Part shown: positions 55,420 to 64,000 of the stretch, piece by piece
Numbering within the stretch: the first letter of the stretch is position 1
Layout of the letters: each line of letters opens with the position of its first letter
Notes under the pieces: generated by a model
What the model was told of the DNA's origin: nothing
Database searches by the model: none
The model's input: the letters and a program-made list of their open reading frames with translations, nothing else
Program-made: the position numbers and the translations under genes
Assembly: GCF_007744075.1 (NCBI RefSeq)
Contig: NZ_CP036266.1
Span: 4,449,748 to 4,513,747, forward strand
Length of the DNA: 64,000 bases
Direction of reading: 5' to 3'
Origin: Gimesia chilikensis
GTDB taxonomy: Bacteria > Planctomycetota > Planctomycetia > Planctomycetales > Planctomycetaceae

Positions 55420-56427
55420 ATGAAGCAGTTTATGATTCGCGCCCTCACTGGCTGCTGTGCTTTTTTAATTCTGGTCCCACTGGGACTGGCTGACTCGAAA
55501 GACCCGAAGTGGGCCGCCAACAGCGTAGAAAAAGCGGGTCCCGACTTTAAGATTCAGGGCGAATACTCGGGGATTCTGGGCGGTGGTGACGAAACCCTCA
55601 AGTATGGGGTACAGGTGATTGCCCTGGGTGATGGTAAATTTGAAGCCGTCGGTTATCCCGGTGGTCTTCCCGGCGATGGCTGGAACCAGGAGAAGAAAGT
55701 CAGCGCTGAAGGGGTCAAGGATGGCAATGTCATCAGCTTCAAATCGGAAGATGGCCGCGGTGATCTGGAAGATGGGAAGATTACCATTTATGACGCAGAG
55801 GGAACCGAAGTCGGCGTCCTTAACAAAGTCCACCGAAAAAGCCCGACCCTGGGTAAACCGGCTCCTGAAGGAGCCACCGTGCTGTTCGATGCGAAACAGC
55901 CTGAAAAGACTGTGAAGAACTTTGAAAACGGTCGCGTAACCGAAGATGGTCTGCTGATGGAAGGTGTCACGAGTAAAAAGAAATTCAAAGATGGTCACCT
56001 GCATCTGGAATTTCAACTCCCCTTCATGCCGCAGGCACGCGGGCAGGGACGCAGCAACAGTGGCTGTTACGTGCTGGGGCGATATGAAGTTCAGATTCTG
56101 GACTCCTTCGGTCTGGAAGGGAAAGACAACGAGTGTGGCGGGATTTATAAAGTCGGAGCTCCCAGCGTGAATATGTGCTTCCCGCCTCTGGCCTGGCAGA
56201 CCTACGATATCGATTTCACTTCTGCGAAATATGATGATGAAGGAAACAAAACAGCGAAAGCCCGCATCACCGTGAAACACAACGGCGTCACCGTGCACGA
56301 TGATCGCGAGATTGATGAACCGACTCCCGGAGGGACCAACAAGGATGAAACCGTTGCAGGTCCTCTGTTCCTGCAGAACCATTCGAACCCGGTCCGGTTC
56401 CGGAACATCTGGGTGATTGAAAAATAA
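55420..56427 (+). CDS. Secreted DUF1080 protein (3-keto-disaccharide hydrolase family)
   Basis: This 335-residue protein has a signal peptide (GCCAFLILVPLGLAD). The N-terminal part of about 115 residues is a separate beta domain (GEYSGILGGGDETLKYGVQV). From about 140 a concanavalin-like DUF1080 domain follows (FKDGHLHLEFQLPFMP, GQGRSNSGCYVLGRYEVQIL, FLQNHSNPVRFRNIWV). Members hydrolyse 3-keto-glycosides in other bacteria; here the activity is inferred only. It ends 58 bases before the MFS gene on the same strand, so it may share its transcript. Confidence 0.9.
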   Translation: MKQFMIRALTGCCAFLILVPLGLADSKDPKWAANSVEKAGPDFKIQGEYSGILGGGDETLKYGVQVIALGDGKFEAVGYPGGLPGDGWNQEKKVSAEGVKDGNVISFKSEDGRGDLEDGKITIYDAEGTEVGVLNKVHRKSPTLGKPAPEGATVLFDAKQPEKTVKNFENGRVTEDGLLMEGVTSKKKFKDGHLHLEFQLPFMPQARGQGRSNSGCYVLGRYEVQILDSFGLEGKDNECGGIYKVGAPSVNMCFPPLAWQTYDIDFTSAKYDDEGNKTAKARITVKHNGVTVHDDREIDEPTPGGTNKDETVAGPLFLQNHSNPVRFRNIWVIEK

Positions 56428-56485
56428 TCCTAACCGTACTGACGGTAATCACTCATGAGATTTCACAACCGGGGGCCGCTTACTG

Positions 56486-57886
56486 ATGACAGATACCGAG
56501 ACAGAGACGCTTTCACTGGAAAAGACTGATTTCACACTGAAAATGCGGCTGATTGTGATGATGTTCCTGCAATACTTTGTGCAGGGCTGCTATCTGCCCA
56601 TCATCACGCTCTACCTGATTGATGCCCTGGGCTTCTCCGCATTTCAGATCGGTGTATTCGGGGCGGCACTTGCCGTAGGCCCCCTGCTCGCCCCGTTTGT
56701 GTTCGGTCAGATCGTCGACCGACATTATGCGACAGAGCGCGTGCTCGCGTTCTGCCATTTATCGGGTGGCGTGATCATGCTGGCTCTGTTTCTTCAACAG
56801 AGTTACTGGCCGGTCGTGATTCTGGGCGTGCTGTATTCGATTCTGTATGTCCCTACCATGATGCTCACGAATTCCCTTTCGTTTCAGCATCTGAAAGACA
56901 GTGACCGCGAATTTCCCCTGATCCGTTTGTGGGGAACCATCGGATTTGTGGTTCCCGCCTGGCTGGCAGAGGGACTCTTTTTGCGCGGACTTTCGGGTGA
57001 CGCGTTGAATACAGGCCGGGGTATTGTGTTGGCGATGGCGGGGGTGGCTGGTCTGTTGATGGCTGCCTACTGTTTATCGCTCCCGCATACGCCGCCGGTG
57101 AGTAAAGATAAGAAAGACCTGGCCCCGGGTAAGGTGCTGAAGATGCTGAAATACCGGCACTTCCTGGTGCTGGTGCTGGTCGCCTTTATTATTTCGATCG
57201 TGCATAAGTTCTACTTCCAGTGGAACAGCCCGTTTCTGAAAAACGTCCTTGTCATGGGAGACGTCACAGGGGCCTGGGAGCAGCGAATCAGTTCGATTGG
57301 ACAGGTGTTTGAAGTGCTCGTGATGGCGGTCCTTGGATTCGCCCTCAAGAAATTCGGGTTCAAACTGGTTATGCTGGTCGGTCTGCTCTCCTACCTGGTT
57401 CGCAGCCTGATCTTTGCTTACGCCTCTACATTGAGCGATGCGTTTCCGCTGGCAATGGCGTTGACCTGTCTGGGCCAAGCGATGCATGGTCTCTGTTTTG
57501 GCTGCTTCCTGGCGGCTGCTTACATCTATGTCGATAAGGTCTGTCCGCTGGATGCACGCGGCAGTATGCAGACGTTTTTCGGAACGTTTGTCTTTGGACT
57601 GGGGATGTTTGCCGGCGGGTTCATCAGCGGTTCGATCGGTGACTATTTTACATCGCCCGGAAAAGAGACGCTGGTGCGGACGGCGTGGAATATCGAGTCG
57701 CAGACTGGCATCCAGGCTTTCACCCAGAAAAACCTCGAAGGGCATCCGATAGATCTGCTCCGCGACTGGCCGGGAATCTGGCTCAGCAGTGCCGCGATTG
57801 CACTGTTGGCGACGCTGTTGTTCTGGTTCCTCTTTCCCAGGCTCGACACGTCCCAGCGTATGGATCCGGATGAAGACCAAAGTTGA
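56486..57886 (+). CDS. MFS transporter (nucleoside:H+ symporter-like)
   Basis: This 466-residue protein has 12 predicted membrane helices. The early sequence MMFLQYFVQGCYLPIITLYL, then TNSLSFQHLKDSDREFPLIR and WGTIGFVVPAW, fits the NupG/NHS branch of the major facilitator superfamily. The substrate could be a nucleoside or a sugar derivative. It lies after a DUF1080 gene and overlaps a small membrane protein by one base. That context suggests carbohydrate or nucleoside uptake. Confidence 0.88.
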   Translation: MTDTETETLSLEKTDFTLKMRLIVMMFLQYFVQGCYLPIITLYLIDALGFSAFQIGVFGAALAVGPLLAPFVFGQIVDRHYATERVLAFCHLSGGVIMLALFLQQSYWPVVILGVLYSILYVPTMMLTNSLSFQHLKDSDREFPLIRLWGTIGFVVPAWLAEGLFLRGLSGDALNTGRGIVLAMAGVAGLLMAAYCLSLPHTPPVSKDKKDLAPGKVLKMLKYRHFLVLVLVAFIISIVHKFYFQWNSPFLKNVLVMGDVTGAWEQRISSIGQVFEVLVMAVLGFALKKFGFKLVMLVGLLSYLVRSLIFAYASTLSDAFPLAMALTCLGQAMHGLCFGCFLAAAYIYVDKVCPLDARGSMQTFFGTFVFGLGMFAGGFISGSIGDYFTSPGKETLVRTAWNIESQTGIQAFTQKNLEGHPIDLLRDWPGIWLSSAAIALLATLLFWFLFPRLDTSQRMDPDEDQS

Positions 57887-58119
57887 TGCCTTTTCAAATT
57901 CCCGAAAATGTGGTGATCGGTCTGTTTGTCGCGGCTCTCTCGCTGTGGGGGCTGATCAAGGAAAAGTGGTTCCTGGCCGAGACACGCAAAGGACAGAAGC
58001 TGACGCGCTGGTTTGGACCTGCTCGTGCGGTCTGGGTGCTGCGCGTGATCTTTCTGGTCGGAATCCTGTTTGGCCTGCTGCTGGCGGGTGGGCTGATCCG
58101 GCCCATACAATGGGGATGA
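57886..58119 (+). CDS. Small membrane protein coupled to the MFS gene
   Basis: This 77-residue protein has two membrane helices (VVIGLFVAALSLWGLI and VLRVIFLVGILFGLLLAGGL) separated by a basic stretch (RKGQKLTRWFGPAR). Its ATG overlaps the MFS gene's TGA as TGATG, so translation is coupled. It could be an accessory subunit, but this is inferred from coupling only. Confidence 0.75.
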   Translation: MPFQIPENVVIGLFVAALSLWGLIKEKWFLAETRKGQKLTRWFGPARAVWVLRVIFLVGILFGLLLAGGLIRPIQWG

Positions 58120-58383
58120 GAGGGCAGGTTTCTAACTGAGCATTGCCTATCACTGTCAATTTGGCACGGTCCCCGGTGGTCATCCACGCCGTTTCTTCAT
58201 GCCAGAATGACATCTGAAACGATTTCCGTCATCCACTTCATCCAGACGCAGACACCTATCCCACTAATATATATACACTTACAACACGCCACGTGAAATA
58301 AGCATCTCCCTGAAAGAATGGTATGCTCTTTGCTTTCTTATCGAGTAGAGTTACGTATCTAAACTTAGAGTGAGGATCATACC

Positions 58384-58839
58384 ATGCCGATTTTTCGCTG
58401 GGATCAATCCTGGAACCCGTTGCGGGACCTGGAACGTGAAGTTGATCGACTGATTCAGGGAGTTGAATTCTCAGTTCAGGGGATTCGTATGCCCCGCCAG
58501 TATCCGGCTGTGAATATATTTGAACTGGAGCACGAGTTTCTAATCACTGCAGAGCTCCCGGGCATGCAGGTGGAAGACCTGGAGTTGACGATTGCCAACA
58601 GCGTGCTGACGCTCAAAGGGCATCGCGACTCCCCCGTCTCTGAGAACGAAGCCATTCCAGAAGAACGTTTTCGACGTCGAGAACGAACCTTCGGCGAGTG
58701 GCAACGCTCGATCAGTATTCCGGATCGGATTTCGGACGAACATCTCTCTGCTGAGTTCAATGACGGTGTGCTGAAGATCCATCTTCCCAAGCTGGAAGAG
58801 GAAAGTCCCCGTCAGATTCCGGTCAGCTCAGGAGAATAG
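58384..58839 (+). CDS. Hsp20/alpha-crystallin small heat-shock protein 1
   Basis: This 151-residue protein has the alpha-crystallin domain (about 45-135): YPAVNIFELEHEFLITAELP, LELTIANSVLTLKGHR, FGEWQRSISIPDRI, LSAEFNDGVLKIHLPK. A C-terminal IPV supplies the IxI/V tail that docks into neighbouring subunits. It binds unfolding proteins to prevent aggregation. It forms a tandem pair with the next gene (nine-base gap). Confidence 0.95.
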   Translation: MPIFRWDQSWNPLRDLEREVDRLIQGVEFSVQGIRMPRQYPAVNIFELEHEFLITAELPGMQVEDLELTIANSVLTLKGHRDSPVSENEAIPEERFRRRERTFGEWQRSISIPDRISDEHLSAEFNDGVLKIHLPKLEEESPRQIPVSSGE

Positions 58840-58848
58840 GAGGCTTAG

Positions 58849-59232
58849 ATGAGTCAACCACACGAACATGATGAACCGCGTTCTCTGTCGCATCCAGAGC
58901 AGTTTGTATTTACTCCGCCGATTGATATTTACGAAACCGATGAAGGTCTGGTGCTCTACGCGGATCTGCCAGGCGTCTCCGTCGGATCACTGGAACTGCA
59001 GGTACAAGACAACAAACTCACATTGCTGGGCAAAGTCGAGCCTCAGATCCCCGAAGGCGCGCGTCCGATTCATAAAGAATACGAAGTCGGAAATTACCTC
59101 CGCTCATTTATTCTCAGCGGAGAGATTGTGCACAGCGAGATTGAAGCCAAGCTGACCAACGGGGTCCTGCGTATTTTTCTGCCGAAAGCCCCCAAAGCAG
59201 AGCCGCGACGGATTCAGGTCAACACTGGCTGA
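58849..59232 (+). CDS. Hsp20/alpha-crystallin small heat-shock protein 2
   Basis: This 127-residue protein has the same domain (IDIYETDEGLVLYADLPGVS, LELQVQDNKLTLLGK, YLRSFILSGEIV, LTNGVLRIFLPK) and a C-terminal IQV tail. The charged N-terminal arm is short. It follows the first hsp20 gene by nine bases and converges on the TPR gene with a five-base gap and no terminator between. The pair probably forms mixed oligomers. Confidence 0.95.
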   Translation: MSQPHEHDEPRSLSHPEQFVFTPPIDIYETDEGLVLYADLPGVSVGSLELQVQDNKLTLLGKVEPQIPEGARPIHKEYEVGNYLRSFILSGEIVHSEIEAKLTNGVLRIFLPKAPKAEPRRIQVNTG

Positions 59233-59237
59233 GAGCG

Positions 59238-60359
59238 TCAGTTATGCTGAGCCTGTTTCTTTTCCACGGTGTCGCTCTGTAGCGATGAGGGGCGTAGATC
59301 GTCTTCCTTGATCAATTCCTGATTCCGTTTCTGAAGTTCCAGGGCCTCTTCACGTTTCCCCGTCAGACCGGCTGCCCGGGCCAGAGCCGAAATATAATGG
59401 CGGTTGCTTTGGTGGTTTTCATAGAGCGGTTTGAGCATTGCGTAAGCTGCCTCTCCCTGACGCTGGTAGAGAAGCAGATCTGCCTTGATGAGCAGGCTGT
59501 CAAAGTCCTGAGGATCAATCCGCAGCGCCTGATCAATGTGCTGGAACGCGGACGCGATCTGCCCCTGGTTGCGGTCGATGGTCGCCAGATAGCGCAGGGC
59601 AGCGATCGATTCAGGTTCCTGCTCCAGACACCAGCGCGCTTCCCGTTTCGCGGTTTCCAGATCTCCGGTATACAGAGACGCGTAAGCCAGACTCAAATGA
59701 GCCGGGAAGAAATCGGGCTGAAGATAGAGTGCTTCCTTGAGGGGCGCGAGCATTTCACTGGTCCGCCCTGCTTTTTTGAGAATCTCAGCCAGCAGCAGCT
59801 GATTCTCTGCGTTACCTGGTTCGAGTTCCACACAGCGTCGGGCATAGCGGAGCGCGCGTCGGTAACGGCCTTCCTGCTGATAGATGCGTGCCAGGGCTTT
59901 CTGGTAATCAATCTGCTCCGGATACTCCCGTACCAGTATCTGCAATGCCGGCTTCGCACGGTCGGGGAGATCCTGCTCCAAGGCGATTTCCGCGATCGCT
60001 GCCACCGCCTCAAAGTAGTGCGGGTGCCGGGAAGTAACATGCGAGAAATTTTCCAGAGCTTGAAAAGGGGCACGATGCCGAATCAGTTCACCGAGCTGAT
60101 AATGGGCGAACTCATCCTGTGGATGATCCTGCAGATAAGCGATTAATTCTTTCTGCCGGTCTTTATCAGACTTCTGTTGTACCGACGATTGTGAGTCTTG
60201 CTCTGGGGCAGATGACGTCGATTCACTTCGTCCCAACCAGAGGAACAGCACCAGTACCCCGCAGCCGAATATTGCCACGACGGCCCCGCTCGACCAGAGT
60301 TTTTTCTGGGGGGAAGTCAAAGTGCGAAAGGGTTGTTCCGGTTCAAACGGCGTGTTCAT
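59238..60359 (-). CDS. Membrane-anchored TPR protein
   Basis: This 373-residue protein has one N-terminal membrane helix (about 23-43, VVAIFGCGVLVLFLWLG) and then about eight TPR units (FAHYQLGELIRHRAPFQALE, AENQLLLAEILKKAGRTSEM, FPAHLSLAYASLYTGDLETA). The TPRs lie outside the cytoplasm. It overlaps the CRTAC1 gene by four bases (ATGA) and is the last of three coupled genes. It probably serves as a scaffold for the CRTAC1 protein. Confidence 0.88.
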   Translation of the reverse strand: MNTPFEPEQPFRTLTSPQKKLWSSGAVVAIFGCGVLVLFLWLGRSESTSSAPEQDSQSSVQQKSDKDRQKELIAYLQDHPQDEFAHYQLGELIRHRAPFQALENFSHVTSRHPHYFEAVAAIAEIALEQDLPDRAKPALQILVREYPEQIDYQKALARIYQQEGRYRRALRYARRCVELEPGNAENQLLLAEILKKAGRTSEMLAPLKEALYLQPDFFPAHLSLAYASLYTGDLETAKREARWCLEQEPESIAALRYLATIDRNQGQIASAFQHIDQALRIDPQDFDSLLIKADLLLYQRQGEAAYAMLKPLYENHQSNRHYISALARAAGLTGKREEALELQKRNQELIKEDDLRPSSLQSDTVEKKQAQHN

Positions 60360-62128
60360 TCTTCAGACTGGCTGGGGGTTGATTTCTGTGAGTCGCTGTT
60401 ACCTTCTATCAATGTATAGTGCTGCCCCGCCTTGAATCCAGTCCAGATCTCCGATTTCCCTCCGGGCCAGATGACTTTCACCGTAACAGCGTCACGCTGC
60501 TCCCCCAATCCCACCAGTATTTCAGACTCATCAACTGACAGATAGCTGCTGCTCCCCTTTCGTAACCGCATCAGCTTCCTCTTCCCGGCAGTGATTTCCA
60601 CAACGGCTCCGATCGCGCTGCGGTTCGCCTCGGTTCCAATCAGTTTCAAGGCGATGCTCTGACCGGTGGTCCGGGTTTGATTCTGCAGCAGGACGACCTT
60701 TTGATTCAAATGAGAGACAGCCAGATCAGCCAGTCCATCCCGATTAAAATCGGCCGTGGCACTCCCGCGTCCGACCCGTCTCGTCTGAAAGAAAGGCCCT
60801 GCAGAATTAGAGATCTCACGAAAACGCGTTCCAGATTCATTCCTGAAGAGCTGCGGTTCCTGTTCAAACGGCTCACTTTTACCCAGTTGGGCCAGCCGGT
60901 CATGCACATGTCCGTTGGCAACAAACAGATCTTCCCAACCATCGTTATTCAGATCGACAAACGAAGTTCCAAACCCCAGACGGACCCGACTCGGCGCCGC
61001 CAGCCCGGTCTCATCGGTGACATCCAGAAAAAACAGGGCACCTTCGTTGCGATAAAGCGTATTAGTTTCGCCGAAGTAGTTAGTCACGAGTAAATCCAGG
61101 GTGCCATCCCCGTTATAATCAGCACCGGCCAGCCCCATGCCCGCTTCACGGTCCCCTTCCCGATTAAAGGCCAGCCCCGCGATCAATGCCTGATCGGTGA
61201 AGTTTCCCCGACCATCATTGATCCAGAGCTGATTCGCCACGGAGTCATTGGCCACGTAGATATCCTGGTCGCCATCCAGATCATAGTCTGCAGCAAAGAC
61301 TCCCAGTCCCTGTCGGGCAGGCTCGCTATGCAGGCCGGACTGCTGGGAGACATCCAGGAATTTACCGTTCCCCAGGTTGCGAAAGACCACATCATATTCG
61401 CCTGGTACATAACGTGGATGACAGACAAAATAAACCCGCGAGTTATCAACCCGACGGCTGCAGAGAGGATAGTGCTCCCGGTCAATCTCGAGATAGTTAG
61501 CGATATACAAATCCAGCAGCCCATCGCCATTGAGATCTACCCAGGTACAGCTGGCACCGTAACCGGGATGATCAACGTGGGCCGCCTGTGAAATATCGGT
61601 AAAGGTCCCGTCACCATTGTTGGCATACAATTGATTGCGACCAAAGACACTGACATACAGATCCTCAAAACCATCGTGATTAAAGTCGCCAACAGCCATG
61701 CCCATTCCGTAACCGAAGCCGGTCAGCCCCGAGGCCCGGGTGATGTCCTGAAACGCACGCCCTTCCACATTCCGAAACATGCGATGTGACCAGTCCAGGT
61801 CTGCAACCTGTTTCTTACGCAGTGCAGATTGCCATTCTTCTCCCTGGGCACAGAACAGGTCGGGAAAGCCATCGTTGTCATAGTCGAACCAGCCAACCCC
61901 CGATCCCATCATCAGGTGCAGATGCCGGGTGACGGTCAGCGGCGAGCGATGCTGAAATGAAAGCTGCACAGCGTCGGTCACATCCTTGAGCTGTATTTTA
62001 TCCGCCGGTTCCTCAGCGGAAAGCAGAACCGGATCTGCAATCGACTGGCAGCTGAGCAGACAGACCGTCCAGGTCATCAGCTGCAACAGACGGGAAGCTG
62101 TATTTCGTCTAAAACGGAAATTGCTCAT
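60356..62128 (-). CDS. CRTAC1/ASPIC-family FG-GAP beta-propeller protein
   Basis: This 590-residue secreted protein has a signal peptide (TWTVCLLSCQSIADPV). Seven FG-GAP/VCBS-like repeats each hold a calcium-binding DxDxDGxxD-type loop (DYDNDGFPD, DFNHDGFED, DLNGDGLLD, DYDLDGDQD, DYNGDGTLD, DLNNDGWED, DFNRDGLAD). A C-terminal UnbV/ASPIC domain follows (GQSIALKLIGTEANRSAIGA). This is the planctomycete CRTAC1 family. It overlaps the creatininase gene by 20 bases and the TPR gene by four. The role, perhaps surface binding, is not established. Confidence 0.92.
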   Translation of the reverse strand: MSNFRFRRNTASRLLQLMTWTVCLLSCQSIADPVLLSAEEPADKIQLKDVTDAVQLSFQHRSPLTVTRHLHLMMGSGVGWFDYDNDGFPDLFCAQGEEWQSALRKKQVADLDWSHRMFRNVEGRAFQDITRASGLTGFGYGMGMAVGDFNHDGFEDLYVSVFGRNQLYANNGDGTFTDISQAAHVDHPGYGASCTWVDLNGDGLLDLYIANYLEIDREHYPLCSRRVDNSRVYFVCHPRYVPGEYDVVFRNLGNGKFLDVSQQSGLHSEPARQGLGVFAADYDLDGDQDIYVANDSVANQLWINDGRGNFTDQALIAGLAFNREGDREAGMGLAGADYNGDGTLDLLVTNYFGETNTLYRNEGALFFLDVTDETGLAAPSRVRLGFGTSFVDLNNDGWEDLFVANGHVHDRLAQLGKSEPFEQEPQLFRNESGTRFREISNSAGPFFQTRRVGRGSATADFNRDGLADLAVSHLNQKVVLLQNQTRTTGQSIALKLIGTEANRSAIGAVVEITAGKRKLMRLRKGSSSYLSVDESEILVGLGEQRDAVTVKVIWPGGKSEIWTGFKAGQHYTLIEGNSDSQKSTPSQSEE

Positions 62129-62912
62129 CCAGTTCCGCCTCGGAGAGTTCGACCAGAAACTCGGACAATCGCTCGACCAGAATCTGCATCAGCTTTTCCC
62201 CTTTTTCAGCAGATGCCTGATGTGGATTTCCGGATCCCGTATTGGTGGTCAGCAGATGCCAGGGACGCGTAATGCTCACCCAGCCTGAATTGACGGCAGT
62301 AAAGCGGGTCGGATTCGTGGCCCCTTCGTCTGCGAGCAGCGCTCCGGACTCAGGATTCCGGACAACCAGATGAGGGAAAAATGCCAGAGCGAGCGATGTT
62401 TCCATCTCCCCGGCGTGATCATCGGGATTCTCAAAGATCTGTGGCTTCACGTCAGCGGTGGTCCCGCGAAACCAGTCAGCCAGAAAGATCTGGACCGGCG
62501 TGGTGCCATGCAGTTCTCGCAACAATGGTTTGAAATCATTCCCCCCGTGGCTGTTCAAAATCAGCAGCTTCTCCACACCATGATTCGCGAGGGAATCGAC
62601 CAGATCAGAAATGATCTGCCCCAGTGTGGAAGGATTCACATTCATGGATAACGGGAACGCACTCTGGTTGGTCTCGGTGCCATAAGGAATGGGGGGCAGC
62701 ATCACGACCTTCGCACCCTGCTGCCAGGCCGCTTCACAGACACGTGAACCGATGGCTTCGGCTTCGAATGTATCGGTCCCGTAAGGCAGATGCAGATTAT
62801 GTGGTTCAGTAGCCCCCATCGGCAGCACCGCTACTTCATAGGAACATTCTTTGACATGCGCATAGTTGGTTTCGGCTAAAATCCAGGGACGCATCGCAGG
62901 TTCTGCAGACAC
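62109..62912 (-). CDS. Creatininase-family metal-dependent amidohydrolase
   Basis: This 267-residue protein is related to creatininase and MftE. It shows MGATEPHNLHLPYGTDTFEA (metal ligands Glu, His and Asp), ILNSHGGND (His ligand) and DHAGEMETSLALAFFP (Glu ligand). These bind two metals and hydrolyse cyclic or small amides in the family. The start ATG gives a typical length. It is the first gene of a three-gene overlapping unit with CRTAC1 and TPR proteins. The substrate is unknown. Confidence 0.92.
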   Translation of the reverse strand: MSAEPAMRPWILAETNYAHVKECSYEVAVLPMGATEPHNLHLPYGTDTFEAEAIGSRVCEAAWQQGAKVVMLPPIPYGTETNQSAFPLSMNVNPSTLGQIISDLVDSLANHGVEKLLILNSHGGNDFKPLLRELHGTTPVQIFLADWFRGTTADVKPQIFENPDDHAGEMETSLALAFFPHLVVRNPESGALLADEGATNPTRFTAVNSGWVSITRPWHLLTTNTGSGNPHQASAEKGEKLMQILVERLSEFLVELSEAELDEQFPF

Positions 62913-63116
62913 TCAGTTCTCTCCTTGTCTGGAGTTTTCCGGAAGCGGTTTGATATGTAAATGCATACTAACAGTTTCATGAGCAAACCTCATTCATGAT
63001 ACTTCTGTTATCTGGAACAAGATACAGACTTTTGACCTATCACACTGTACCCCACACGGTCACATGTGTATACTCAAGTATTTACTAAGAATTAATCTTG
63101 TCTAAGGAGCAGCCCC

Positions 63117-64000
63117 ATGGCCAACTGGTATGTCAAACGAGGATCAGAGACAGCTGGCCCCTTAACTCAAGACCGGATTAAAGAACTCGCCGCTCAGGGG
63201 AAAATAGAAGAAACGGACCTGATTCGAAAAGGGGATCAAGGCGATTTCTTTCCTGCAGGTCAGATTCCGGGATTATTACCTGATCCTGAGTCAGAGCGCC
63301 CTCCCACACCTCAGGCACCATCTTCCCCAGCGAATACACCTCCCGCCCGGAAGAAAAAACATTCCAGCCTGCCAATCCTTCTCTGCATCGGATTCTTAGC
63401 AGGGCTTTCTTTTTTATTCATTCTTTATGAAGCCTGGAACAGATCGCATCAGGCCGCGCTGCGTGAGACCTCTTATAATCGCTTGCGACAGATGGGGCTG
63501 GCAATCCATAACTATCACGATATATTCAGACATTTTCCTCCAGGAGGAACACTCAGGGATGATGGCACCCCCATGCATAGCTGGCAAACAGCAATATTAC
63601 CTGAACTTGGCCTGGAACAATCACGGTTATACGATCAGATTGATCAAGATCAACCATGGTCTTCTCCACAGAACCAGCAAGTATTTCGATACCAGGTTAG
63701 TCAGTACCTGAATCCTGCCATATCAGAAACAGCGACTCCAGACGGCCTGGGACTATCGCACTATGTTGGAAATGAACTGTTATTAAAGAAAAAGACTCCA
63801 CTCAGATTTCGTGATGTTACGGACAGTGCAGCCAACACCATCATGGCTCTGGAAGCTGGTGAAAACTTCAAAGCGTGGGGGGATCCAGGCAACATTGCTA
63901 AACCCCATGAGATACTGGGGCCCAGTCAGAAAAAATCTTTTAAGGGAGGCACCCATGTTCTCATGCTTGATGGAAGCGTGCGTTTCATTTCAGAAAATAC
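63117..64000 (+). CDS. GYF-domain/DUF1559 protein (runs off the window)
   Basis: The frame is open to the window edge, so at least 294 residues. Residues ~3-53 form a GYF_2-type domain (WYVKRGSETAGPLTQDRIKE). A Pro-rich linker follows, then one membrane helix (about 85-104, LPILLCIGFLAGLSFLFILY) and a DUF1559-like exported domain that lacks the prepilin motif (LRQMGLAIHNYHDIFRHFPP), ending HVLMLDGSVRFISEN. AAGGAG seven to eight bases before ATG 63117 supports the start. The GYF domain is expected inside the cell and the DUF1559 part outside. Confidence 0.88.
   Translation, partial: MANWYVKRGSETAGPLTQDRIKELAAQGKIEETDLIRKGDQGDFFPAGQIPGLLPDPESERPPTPQAPSSPANTPPARKKKHSSLPILLCIGFLAGLSFLFILYEAWNRSHQAALRETSYNRLRQMGLAIHNYHDIFRHFPPGGTLRDDGTPMHSWQTAILPELGLEQSRLYDQIDQDQPWSSPQNQQVFRYQVSQYLNPAISETATPDGLGLSHYVGNELLLKKKTPLRFRDVTDSAANTIMALEAGENFKAWGDPGNIAKPHEILGPSQKKSFKGGTHVLMLDGSVRFISEN

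Overview
The window reads as a chromosomal segment of a planctomycete, most likely close to Gimesia/Planctomyces. This placement is inferred from gene content only: DUF1559 proteins with prepilin-type N-termini, secreted sulfatases, DUF1080 and DUF6807 (PmoA-like) proteins, a TAT-exported Gfo/Idh/MocA oxidoreductase, a CRTAC1/ASPIC protein, an ECF sigma factor of the Rhodopirellula/Verrucomicrobium type with a FecR-like partner, a BBP2-like outer-membrane porin, and kdsB, which implies a Kdo-containing outer membrane. Genes are mostly single or in short operons on both strands.

Layout. 1-8.1 kb: the end of a rhamnulokinase-like gene, ftsY, a cysteine-rich porin behind a palindrome-containing leader, a sulfatase, purH and a PQQ-type beta-propeller. 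8.6-18.1 kb: a HEAT-repeat protein, a TPR sulfotransferase, and an export-like cluster (PqqD-like/M50 peptidase/HlyD fusion and HlyD, divergent from a GAF-GAF-TM-HlyD fusion with a dyad operator candidate), ending at a His-rich lipoprotein. 18.2-22.9 kb: a POT peptide transporter and a four-gene Rad50/Mre11-like locus in which the Rad50/SbcC ATPase is split at the zinc hook into two genes, with the nuclease gene and a small coiled-coil gene between them. 23-30.7 kb: a lactonase-fold protein, trpF, a single-domain response regulator, a DUF420 protein, then kdsB, pyrG, truB and maf.

30.7-45.8 kb: an ECF sigma factor, a small orphan gene with a strong ribosome binding site, secreted and membrane hypotheticals, a DUF6807 + Gfo/Idh pair, then lipoprotein, DUF1559, FecR-like and ECF sigma genes, with a divergent iduronate-2-sulfatase-like gene. 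45.8-49.8 kb is an accessory region: a tandem duplication of a leucine-rich-repeat gene, small membrane and helical proteins, and five copies of a mosaic intergenic repeat built from up to four modules, plus a 22-bp tandem repeat. 49.8-64 kb: ATP sulfurylase, a sugar-phosphate isomerase-like protein, an SDR, rpsT, a TPR protein, DUF1080, an MFS transporter, two tandem Hsp20 genes, a translationally overlapping creatininase/CRTAC1/TPR operon, and a GYF-type DUF1559 protein cut by the window edge.

The most unusual item is the split Rad50/Mre11 locus. Next are the GAF-HlyD/M50-HlyD system and the mosaic repeat family. I saw no tRNA, rRNA, CRISPR array, intact insertion sequence or prophage.
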